Part shown: in pieces, positions 8,046 to 14,627 of the stretch | Layout: the number at the start of each line of letters is the position of its first letter | How positions within the stretch are numbered: the stretch's first letter is position 1 | DNA from: Deltaproteobacteria bacterium | Lineage (GTDB): Bacteria; Myxococcota_A; UBA9160 | DNA: 15,542 nt | Reading direction: 5' to 3' | NCBI GenBank assembly: GCA_003520425.1 | Contig: DOUU01000435.1 | Location: 5,036 to 20,577 of the forward strand | The notes under the pieces: model-generated | Seen by the model: only the letters and a program-made list of their open reading frames with translations | Told to the model about the DNA's origin: nothing | The model's database searches: none | Program-made: the position numbers and the translations under genes

Positions 8046-8206
8046 GAATTTCATCCTCCGACACCACCCCGCGGGGCATCGCCGTTAGGCTGCCCTGCGT
8101 GAGTGGTCACAGGCCGGGCCATGGTGTCAACGGATGCGTCGAGGCGCGCTCGGCCAGAAGCACGATTAGGGGGGGCCTGGGCCTTACGCGGCTCCGTGGA
8201 GCTGCC

Positions 8207-8597
8207 TGTCGGAGATTGAAATGTCGCCTGGTAAAGAGCCATGAAGGACCGGTCGCCGCGCAGCGAGCGATCGCATAGGCGACGGGCCACAGCCGCAGCA
8301 CGATCCGCCGTTACGTGCGTGCGGCGCGCAAGGCGGACTGGGAGCCGGCCGAGTGGCGACCGGGAGCCCGATGAGGCGCTGGCCACCGCGGTCGCTAAGC
8401 GGCTGCGGCCCGTCCCAAAGGCGCAGACCCCGGGCGAGAGATAGGCACGGCTGCTTCCCCACCCCGGGGGAGATCGGGGCCTGGCTGCCGGGAGAGGACG
8501 GTGAGGCCCGAGGCCTGCGCCTTGCCAAGGTGCATCAGCTCCTCGCCCGTCCGGGCGTCGAGGTGCCCTACAGCTCGCTGCATCGCTTCGGATAGTT
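8207..8597 (+). mobile_element. Decayed IS21-family istA transposase remnant
   Basis: Three plus-strand pieces in three frames together read like the N-terminal third of an IS21 IstA transposase. Piece one, from about 8261, is the helix-turn-helix R-A-I-A-(stop)-A-T-G-H-S-R-S-T-I-R-R-Y-V-R-A-A, with an in-frame TAG at 8276-8278. Piece two, ending at 8444, reads EPDEALATAVAKRLRPVPKA. Piece three, ending at 8595, reads RGLRLAKVHQLLARPGVEV then PYSSLHRF, a hallmark IS21 stretch just before the catalytic domain. The similarity then stops. The DDE domain and istB are missing. TGTCGGAGATTGAAATG at 8207 could be the eroded left end, but no right end or target duplication was found. It sits between the divergent gene blocks. 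Confidence 0.7.
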
Positions 8598-8668
8598 TCC
8601 CCGGCAGGAGCCTACCACTTCTGGCTGCTAGCCTGCTCGGTGCCCAACTAGGCCGGGGAGAACCTTCG

Positions 8669-9868
8669 TTGACTGGAGACTTGAAGCAGAGCTGGGCAGG
8701 TACTGTGATCATCTGCGCCGCGCATCACTGGGAAGGTGTACGCCTTCACGACCGTCAACTCGCGGAAAATCTGGCGTCGCATGTCCCTGTCTTGTACGTC
8801 GACCCCCCCTTCTCTGTACTCACGCGATGGCGTCGGCCAGAGCTGCGACAGGCCCTTAGCGGCCCTCGTTTCAGAGTGCTCGGGCCCAACCTCGCTCGGC
8901 TCACTCCTTTGGTGCTCCCGGCGATGCAGCGGCCGGGGATGAGCCGGATAACCCAGTTCCTCAAGGCTCGACTCGTCCGAAATGCTGTCTTGCGGCTCGG
9001 CGGCACAGTACGAGCCCTGGTCGAGACCTCGACCTTCGCGCCCATCATGGGTCGGTGCGGTGAGGAGTTGCAGGTCTACTGGGCGCAGGATGATTTCGTC
9101 GGAAGCGCTGACCTGCTCGGACTGTCGGCCGAGCGCATTCGACGAGGTGAGCAGGACCTCCTGTCGAGAGCACATCTCGTGATCGCCGCCAACCCCGATG
9201 TTGCGAGGGCGGTCAGCAGGCCGGGGCGAAGAACTGTCCTCGTGCCCTATGGATGCGACTTCGAGCACTTCGCTTCTGCCAGGGAGATGGTCCCGCCGTT
9301 GGAGCTGGTGAGCCTCCCCCGGCCTGTCATCGGGTTCATGGGCCACCTAGGTGATCGCATCGAAATGCCTTTGCTCGAGGCAGTGGCAGATACCGGTCAG
9401 AGCCTGCTGCTCATTGGGCCGCGCCACCCCCGCTTCGCGCGAGCCGCTATGGACCCGCTAATGGCGCGACCGAACGTGCACTGGGTCGGCCGCCAAGACT
9501 TCGAGGATCTGCCCAAGTACCTCTCGGTCGTGGACGTAGGGCTTGTGCCGTACGTCGACTCAGCCTTCAACAGAGGGAGCTTCCCGTTGAAGACTCTCGA
9601 GTATCTCGCGGCGGGCATCCCTGTTGTGGCGACCGATCTGCCGGCGATCCGATGGCTGAACTGCCCGGACATCAGAGTGGCGAAGGGTGGCAAAGCCTAT
9701 GCGGAGGCTGTTCTGGAGGTGCTGGCGCGGAGTGATGCAGACGGGATTCAGCGAAGGCAGCGGTTCGCCGCGGCCCACTCGTGGAAGGTGCGGGCTGAGG
9801 CGTTCGCCGAAGCGCTGGGGGTTCACCTAGGCCAGACCCAAGGTGCGCAGAAGGCCCGTAGAGTGTGA
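8669..9868 (+). CDS. GT4-like (GT-B fold) glycosyltransferase
   Basis: A 399-residue glycosyltransferase, probably cytoplasmic or membrane-associated, adding one sugar of the repeat unit. The N-terminal part starts T-V-I-I-C-A-A-H-H-W-E-G and continues H-D-R-Q-L-A-E-N-L-A, the acceptor-domain pattern of group 1 transferases. The C-terminal domain has a V-L-V-P-Y-G-C-D strand, R-P-V-I-G-F-M-G-H-L, and the donor-binding stretch FPLKTLEYLAAGIPVVATDLP, where the Glu precedes the G-x-P-V-V-A loop. The frame stays open to 8501, but that extra part covers the IS21 remnant and is not plausible protein. I choose TTG 8669 because GGGGAG lies 8 bases before it and the protein then has normal family length. 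It is the first gene of the plus-strand block. A 248-base gap follows. Confidence 0.88.
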   Translation: MTGDLKQSWAGTVIICAAHHWEGVRLHDRQLAENLASHVPVLYVDPPFSVLTRWRRPELRQALSGPRFRVLGPNLARLTPLVLPAMQRPGMSRITQFLKARLVRNAVLRLGGTVRALVETSTFAPIMGRCGEELQVYWAQDDFVGSADLLGLSAERIRRGEQDLLSRAHLVIAANPDVARAVSRPGRRTVLVPYGCDFEHFASAREMVPPLELVSLPRPVIGFMGHLGDRIEMPLLEAVADTGQSLLLIGPRHPRFARAAMDPLMARPNVHWVGRQDFEDLPKYLSVVDVGLVPYVDSAFNRGSFPLKTLEYLAAGIPVVATDLPAIRWLNCPDIRVAKGGKAYAEAVLEVLARSDADGIQRRQRFAAAHSWKVRAEAFAEALGVHLGQTQGAQKARRV

Positions 9869-10020
9869 GTGTCTCCCCGAAGATTCCTTCGTTTTGGCGT
9901 GCAGGGTCTCCCAGAGCCTCTTAACCTTCTCTGGAGGTCGTAGGCTCATCGCCAATCTCCTGGCTCTCACCTCTTCTTCCGCTGACCTTGAACCGACATC
10001 CCATTGTGGTTGCGAAGAAA

Positions 10021-10036
10021 ATGCAGGGTTTTGCAT
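10021..10036. repeat. Small inverted repeat upstream of the dehydrogenase gene
   Basis: ATGCA, 6 bases, TGCAT: a perfect 5-bp inverted repeat in the 248-base gap before the nucleotide-sugar dehydrogenase. A weak -35-like TTGCGA lies just upstream. This could be an operator or part of a promoter, but a repeat this short also arises by chance. Confidence 0.15.
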
Positions 10037-10116
10037 ATCCGTGTGCGGCGTGGCGAGACCAGGATCTCCCGTTACCTTGTGCAGCCCCAAGGGCACCTAG
10101 GAGCTGAGGTTCTTTT

Positions 10117-11376
10117 GTGTCCGAAAGTGATCGCCTCCAAGGCAAGTTTGTCGCCATCATCGGCGGCTGCGGCCACGTAGGTCTCCCGCTGGGGGTCAAG
10201 CTTGCGCTGGCGGGAGCTTCCACGCGGCTCGTGGACATCAATCAGGACGCCGTCGACTCAGTAAACGCCGGCCGGTTCCCGTTCCTCGAGAAGGGGGGCG
10301 ACGACCAGCTCCGCCGGGCACTTGCCCGCGGTCTGAAGGCGGCCGCGGGTCCAGAGGCCGCTGGGGCGGCGGATGTCCTGATCTTCGTGACGGGTACGCC
10401 GGTAGATGAGCATCTGAATCCGAAGCTCTCCGAGGTGCTGCGCATCTTCGAGCTCTACGAGCCCTTCCTCGGCCCCGGCAAGCTCGTCGTCATGCGGTCG
10501 ACGCTCTTCCCGGGGACCATGGAACATCTGCACGAGCGCCTCACGCGCTCCCATCCCGGCGTGCGGATCGCATTCTGCCCTGAGCGTGTCGCTCAGGGAT
10601 TTGCCCTCGACGAGATCGAAACTCTGCCCCAGATCGTCTCCGCGTTCGACGATGAGAGCTTCAAGGCGGCGGCAGAGCTGTTTGGCGCGCTCGCGCCTGC
10701 CATCGTGAAGCTTACACCGCTCGAGGCAGAACTCACGAAGCTCATGGCCAACTCCTGGCGCTACCTCGAGTTCTCGATCGCCAACCAGTTCTACTTGATC
10801 TGCGAGTCGCGAGGCGTGAGCTTCCAGCGCGTATACAAGGCAATCCGTCACGAGTACCCCCGCGCGGCCGGCTACAAGGCCCCGGGATTCGCGGCGGGTC
10901 CTTGCCTCTTTAAGGACACCATGCAGCTGGCGAGCTATTTCGACAATCGATTCTATCTCGGGCATGCGGCCATGCTCGTAAACGAGGGCCTCGCGACCTT
11001 CGTGGCTGAGCGCGTGAAGGAGAAGCTTGGCGGCTCGCTCTGGGGTCGCACGGTGGGTCTCCTGGGAATGAGCTTCAAGGCCGAGAACGATGACGTGCGT
11101 GACTCCCTGAGCTTCAAGGTACGCAAGCTCCTGGAGTTCGCCGGAGCCCACGTGTTGTGCGCAGACCCCTACCTAGACTGGACGATGCCGCTGTCCGCGG
11201 TGTTGCAGGAGGCGGAGGCGCTGGTGCTCGCGACGCCCCACCGAGAGTACCGGGGGCTTCAGATCAAGGTGCCGGTGGTGGACGTCTGGGGGATCTACGA
11301 GGAGACGGAGCTTGAAGTCTTCCGTACCGAGGCGGGATCCGAGGTTGACGCCGCCCGACATGGAAGTCTAGGGTGA
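10117..11376 (+). CDS. Nucleotide-sugar 6-dehydrogenase (UDP-Glc/UDP-HexNAc dehydrogenase family)
   Basis: Oxidises the C6 hydroxyl of a UDP-sugar to a carboxylate in two NAD-dependent steps, giving a uronic acid. The protein has 419 residues in the usual three parts. The NAD-binding motif is GGCGHVGLPLG at 16-26. The central helix ELTKLMANSWRYLEFSIANQ carries Lys208. The catalytic Cys263 sits in G-F-A-A-G-P-C-L-F-K-D, a variant of the common G-x-G-G-x-C-x-P-K-D. The C-terminal UDP-binding domain starts near V-G-L-L-G-M-S-F-K-A (313-322). The E-L-T-K-L-x-x-N form of the helix favours the UDP-HexNAc type (WbpA/WecC) over UDP-glucose dehydrogenase, so it may feed the Gfo/Idh enzyme of the other block. 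GTG 10117 is preceded by GAGG at 7 bases. It overlaps the next gene by 4 bases. Confidence 0.92.
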   Translation: MSESDRLQGKFVAIIGGCGHVGLPLGVKLALAGASTRLVDINQDAVDSVNAGRFPFLEKGGDDQLRRALARGLKAAAGPEAAGAADVLIFVTGTPVDEHLNPKLSEVLRIFELYEPFLGPGKLVVMRSTLFPGTMEHLHERLTRSHPGVRIAFCPERVAQGFALDEIETLPQIVSAFDDESFKAAAELFGALAPAIVKLTPLEAELTKLMANSWRYLEFSIANQFYLICESRGVSFQRVYKAIRHEYPRAAGYKAPGFAAGPCLFKDTMQLASYFDNRFYLGHAAMLVNEGLATFVAERVKEKLGGSLWGRTVGLLGMSFKAENDDVRDSLSFKVRKLLEFAGAHVLCADPYLDWTMPLSAVLQEAEALVLATPHREYRGLQIKVPVVDVWGIYEETELEVFRTEAGSEVDAARHGSLG

Positions 11377-12404
11377 CTTCGAAGGGACGCATCCTCGTGA
11401 CGGGGTCCGCCGGCTTCATCGGCGGGTACATCGTCCAGGAATTGCTTGAGAGCGGCTGGGAGGTAGTCGGCCTCGACAACTACTCGAAGTACGGCCGGGT
11501 CGAGAAATCCTACAACTCCCACCCGGGCTACCGGTTCGTCGAGGGCAACGCCAAGAACGTGGACCTGCTGGTCCGGCTCCTAGATGGCTGCGATCATCTG
11601 GTGGCCGGAGCGGCAATGATCGGTGGCATCAGTTACTTCCACGAGTACGCCTACGACCTGCTCGCAGAGAATGAACGCATCATCGCGGCTACATTCGACA
11701 CCGCGATTCGCGCCCATCGCCAAGGGCGGCTGCAGAAGATCACGGTGATGAGCTCGAGTATGGTGTTCGAGAGCGCAACGGACTTCCCAACACCGGAAGG
11801 TGCCGAGCGCACCTCGCCCCCACCGCTCAGTACCTACGGCTTCCAGAAGCTCGCGTGCGAGTACTTTGCGCGTGGCGCGCAGCTCCAGTACGGCCTCCCA
11901 TACACGATCGTCAGGCCCTTCAACTGCGTTGGGATTGGAGAGCAGCGCGCATTGGGTGACAAGGACGTCCGCTCCGGCAACATTAAGCTCGCGATGAGCC
12001 ATGTCGTTCCGGATTTGATCCAAAAGCTGGTGAAGGGCCAAGATCCTCTGCACATCCTTGGAGACGGCAGCCAGATCCGGCACTACACCTACGGGGGGGA
12101 CCTTGCGCGTGGGATCCGGATGGCCATCGAGAACCCGAGCGCACTCAATGAAGATTTCAATCTCTCGACGGCGCGCTCCACCACGGTACTCGAACTGGCA
12201 AGGTTAATTTGGGAACGAGTTCGGGGTGGCACGCCGTTTCGCTACGTAAGTGACGAGCCCTTCGAGTATGATGTCCAAAGGCGAGTCCCGGAGGTTTCGA
12301 AGGCGAAGCGAGTGCTCGGCTTCGAGGCCACAACAAGCCTCGAACAAATCCTGGACGAGGTGATCCCCTGGGTTCGCCAGCAGGTAGAGCTCGGGAACAT
12401 TTAG
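11373..12404 (+). CDS. NAD-dependent epimerase/dehydratase (extended SDR)
   Basis: A 343-residue sugar-nucleotide epimerase or dehydratase. The Rossmann motif TGSAGFIGG follows the first strand at residues 10-18, and D-N-Y near residue 36 is the NAD ribose site. M-S-S-S-M-V-F near residues 126-132 and the Tyr-x-x-x-Lys of Y-G-F-Q-K near 153-157 form the active site. V-R-P-F-N-C-V-G and the H-Y-T-Y-G-G-D-L-A motif are typical of the extended group. G-A-A-M-I-G-G-I in place of the usual H-x-A-A stretch recalls GDP-mannose 3,5-epimerase-like and related members, but the substrate is unclear. GTG 11373 overlaps the dehydrogenase TGA (GTGA), so the two are coupled; the C6-oxidised sugar is one possible substrate. 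Confidence 0.9.
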   Translation: MTSKGRILVTGSAGFIGGYIVQELLESGWEVVGLDNYSKYGRVEKSYNSHPGYRFVEGNAKNVDLLVRLLDGCDHLVAGAAMIGGISYFHEYAYDLLAENERIIAATFDTAIRAHRQGRLQKITVMSSSMVFESATDFPTPEGAERTSPPPLSTYGFQKLACEYFARGAQLQYGLPYTIVRPFNCVGIGEQRALGDKDVRSGNIKLAMSHVVPDLIQKLVKGQDPLHILGDGSQIRHYTYGGDLARGIRMAIENPSALNEDFNLSTARSTTVLELARLIWERVRGGTPFRYVSDEPFEYDVQRRVPEVSKAKRVLGFEATTSLEQILDEVIPWVRQQVELGNI

Positions 12405-13135
12405 TGCGCGAGGGCCTCATCCAGATCATCGTGCCTGTGTACAACGAAGGAGAGAACGTACTCCACCTATACAAATGCCTTCAGGCTGAGAACGTTCCCT
12501 TCGATCGTCTTCGTTTCATCTACGACCAAGACACCGACACCACGCTACCCTTCGTGACGAGCCTGCGCGCCGCCGATTCGCGTGTCGAGGCGGTGAAGAA
12601 CGAATACGGCCCAGGCGTGATACGCGCGCTTCGCTTCGGCTTCGATCGCACCGAGCCGGGACCCGTGATCGTCCTGATGGGCGACCTCTCCGACAAGCTT
12701 TCGATCGTACCCGACATGATCCAGCTCTGGCAGGAAGGGACGACACTCGTCAGCCCCTCGCGGTATATGCCGGGCGGTCGCCAGCACGGCGGGGGGCTCG
12801 TGAAGTCCGCGCTTTCGCGCGGGGCCGGCGTGTCGCTCGGATTGCTCGGATTCCCAACCTCGGACCCGACCAACAACTTCAAGCTCTACGACGGCAGCTG
12901 GCTGAGACGACAGCGCATCGAGAGCGAGGGTGGCTTCGAAGTCGCCCTCGAGCTCTGCTACAAGGCCTACGTTCAGCGCGAGCCGATCCGGCAGCTCCCG
13001 ACTGAGTGGTTCGACCGCACCGCTGGCGAGAGTCGCTTCCGCCTGCGCGCCTGGCTCCCGCGGTACCTGCGTTGGTGGCTGCGTGCCACGGGTGCAGTGC
13101 TCCAGGAGCGCCTGGGCGGAAGCCGCCTTCGCTAG
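12404..13135 (+). CDS. GT2 family glycosyltransferase (DPM1-like subgroup)
   Basis: A 243-residue inverting GT-A enzyme without transmembrane segments. It opens with I-Q-I-I-V-P-V-Y-N-E-G-E-N and has the late motif S-R-Y-M-P-G-G-R-Q. T-N-N-F-K-L-Y and G-G-F-E-V-A-L-E-L sit in the acceptor half, as in the polyprenyl-phosphate sugar transferase subgroup. The usual D-D-G-S-x-D motif is replaced by YDQDTDTT, and the DxD position reads MGDLSDKL. Both keep acidic residues, so activity is plausible. GTG 12404 shares one base with the TAG stop of the epimerase, so translation is probably coupled. A related fragment of the same region lies downstream at 13187-13300. Confidence 0.9.
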   Translation: MREGLIQIIVPVYNEGENVLHLYKCLQAENVPFDRLRFIYDQDTDTTLPFVTSLRAADSRVEAVKNEYGPGVIRALRFGFDRTEPGPVIVLMGDLSDKLSIVPDMIQLWQEGTTLVSPSRYMPGGRQHGGGLVKSALSRGAGVSLGLLGFPTSDPTNNFKLYDGSWLRRQRIESEGGFEVALELCYKAYVQREPIRQLPTEWFDRTAGESRFRLRAWLPRYLRWWLRATGAVLQERLGGSRLR

Positions 13136-13144
13136 CTGCTAGCG
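13130..13144 (+). terminator. Possible weak terminator hairpin at the GT2 stop codon
   Basis: CGCTAG, CTG, CTAGCG: a perfect 6-bp inverted repeat that includes the TAG stop at 13133-13135, followed by more GC. It lies where the plus-strand block meets the minus-strand methyltransferase. There is no T-run, so classical intrinsic termination is doubtful. Confidence 0.25.
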
Positions 13145-13186
13145 CGCGCGGAGGACAGCGAGCTGCGGCGAGTAGCATCCGTTCGT

Positions 13187-13300
13187 GCGCAGTCCCCTTC
13201 GATTGTCTGCGCTCAATCTACGACCAAGATGCCGACACTTCGTTGCCGTTCGTTACGAGACCGAGCACCGCCGATCCGTGCGTCGAAGCCGCTGCAGCGC
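13187..13300 (+). pseudogene. Fragment of a second, diverged GT2 glycosyltransferase
   Basis: Translates as V-P-F-D-C-L-R-S-IYDQDADTSLPFVT, which lines up without gaps with V-P-F-D-R-L-R-F-IYDQDTDTTLPFVT of the intact GT2 upstream, offset by 698 bases. Over 33 codons compared by hand, about three quarters of the bases agree. Many differences are at third positions, so it derives from a separate paralogue rather than a recent copy. Both the start and the rest of the enzyme are missing. It overlaps, on the opposite strand, the last codons of the methyltransferase gene. Confidence 0.8.
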
Positions 13301-13946
13301 TGACCGGCTTCTTGCCGCTTACGAGGAACTGCTTTCCGAGAATTCTCCACGCGGGAGAGAAAGCGAGGTAGCAATGGATGAGCCAAGGCCACGGCGGCAA
13401 GATTGGGCGAAACGAGTACGGAAGGAATCTAGGGATCACGTCATCCACCACGAATCCGGCGCCGTGAAGATGCTCGGCCACGGATCGATGGGTCAGAGCG
13501 AGCACATGGTCGGCGCAGTCGAAATACTCTCTGACGCAGTAGCGGAAGTTTGGACCCATGATGACCAGTCGCCCTCCCGGACGCACGAGCATCCGCATCT
13601 TCGAGAGGAATCTCGCCACGGCGCCGGGCGTGGGCAGATGCTCCAGGAAGTTAGACACGAAGATCAGATCGAAGTGATCCCGCGGTAAATCCGCTTCCAT
13701 GATGGACCCGATCTGTACCTTGACCCCTGTGAGCCCGCTCAGGCCGTGGTCCACCAGATCGACGGCCCACCGCTCACGGGCTGGAACGGAAGCGATGAAC
13801 TCACCCGAGCCCGCTGCGGGGTCAAGCACCCGTTCCGGATTGCCGAAGCGGCGGCTCAGAAATGCGGCGACGTGCACCCAAACTCCGCGGCGTACCGCGG
13901 AACCGACATTCTTGAAGCGGTACTGATAGATCCGCTCGTAGTCCAC
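13218..13946 (-). CDS. Class I SAM-dependent methyltransferase with an altered C-terminus
   Basis: A 242-residue methyltransferase, probably modifying a sugar or lipid-linked glycan of this locus. Motif I is RVLDPAAGSGEF, followed by the acidic end of strand 2 (W-A-V-D-L). Then come DLIFVSNFLEHLP, L-V-R-P-G-G-R-L-V-I-M-G-P-N, and a hydrophobic stretch S-F-R-P-I-L-P-P-W-P near the end. Family-like sequence ends at about G-K-Q-F-L-V-S-G-K-K-P. The last 28 residues are read antisense through the GT2 fragment and look like an accidental extension after loss of the original stop. The start is set at GTG 13946 (V-D-Y-E-R-I-Y-Q-Y-R-F), with AGG 6 bases upstream. The frame is open to 14468, but that 174-codon extension does not look like methyltransferase sequence. 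It is convergent with the plus-strand block. Confidence 0.82.
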   Translation of the reverse strand: MDYERIYQYRFKNVGSAVRRGVWVHVAAFLSRRFGNPERVLDPAAGSGEFIASVPARERWAVDLVDHGLSGLTGVKVQIGSIMEADLPRDHFDLIFVSNFLEHLPTPGAVARFLSKMRMLVRPGGRLVIMGPNFRYCVREYFDCADHVLALTHRSVAEHLHGAGFVVDDVIPRFLPYSFRPILPPWPWLIHCYLAFSPAWRILGKQFLVSGKKPVSAAAASTHGSAVLGLVTNGNEVSASWS

Positions 13947-14627
13947 ATCCAACCTGTCTATGCCGATCAAGTACCATTCAATGTCCGCGATTGAACAGAG
14001 AACGCTCCCTGCTGAGTCTACCAATGCGACCAGTTCCTCAATGTAGCAGGCTGCGAAGTAGCGCTTGTCCAGCGACGAGTGACCGGCCTGCTGCTGCCGA
14101 AGCAGCGTTGGTCTGAGACAACGCAATGTTGATTTTGGCTTGTTTGCGCGCTCACGCGCGAGCTGCCCGACCGCACGCGCTTCGGAGAACCAGGTCTGGG
14201 GCGCATAGAGGTCTTGAGATGGCTCGAGGACACAACCCGCACTGGCGGCAATAGGCGATCGGCTACCTCTCGCCCGGCGAGTTCCATTCGGCATCCGCCC
14301 GAGACCAGACCGGCGCTCCGTCCTGGCATGCCGTGAAAGAGGGATGATGAAGCTTGGCGAGGAGAGCCCTCGTCCCGAGGACCCCGCCCGTCCAAGGACG
14401 CGAGGGAACTCAGGTCGTTCCGCTTTTGTTAACTCGTTCAAGGCATCCGGCGAGCGGCAAACAGACACCGCGCGATCTATACTGCATACTCCAGACAGAC
14501 TCCGCCGGCCGCCCAGCGCTGCGTGATGTCTGCGGCACTCGCTCTGGGAGTCGGGTCTGCGTTAGACCCCACGTTGAACGTTTTCAGCCTTACGCGATGA
14601 AAGGCTCGAGGAGCCCAGCGGTCGGTC
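13947..14627. other. Divergent intergenic region without a recognised gene
   Basis: Lies between the minus-strand methyltransferase and the plus-strand ligase-like gene, so it should hold promoters for both. On the plus strand TATACT at 14478-14483 is a fair -10 box, but no good -35 lies at the right distance. Short inverted repeats occur around 14085-14160. The minus-strand frame in phase with the methyltransferase stays open through most of it. The part nearest the gene (about 13955-14080) reads somewhat like protein, but I recognise no family. Confidence 0.4.

Noticed and set aside
8648..9346. Minus-strand open frame of about 232 codons
   Set aside because: Antisense to the GT4 gene; composition is low-complexity and no motif is visible.
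9827..10116. Small gene in the gap between the GT4 and dehydrogenase genes
   Set aside because: Short frames exist on both strands, but none has a good ribosome site or a recognisable sequence.
10258..11151. Minus-strand open frame of about 297 codons
   Set aside because: It is the antisense of the dehydrogenase gene, in GC-rich DNA where antisense frames commonly stay open.
14148..14162. GCGCG-CTCA-CGCGC stem as a terminator
   Set aside because: The T-rich tract is on the wrong side for the plus strand, and the minus strand is followed by A-rich sequence.
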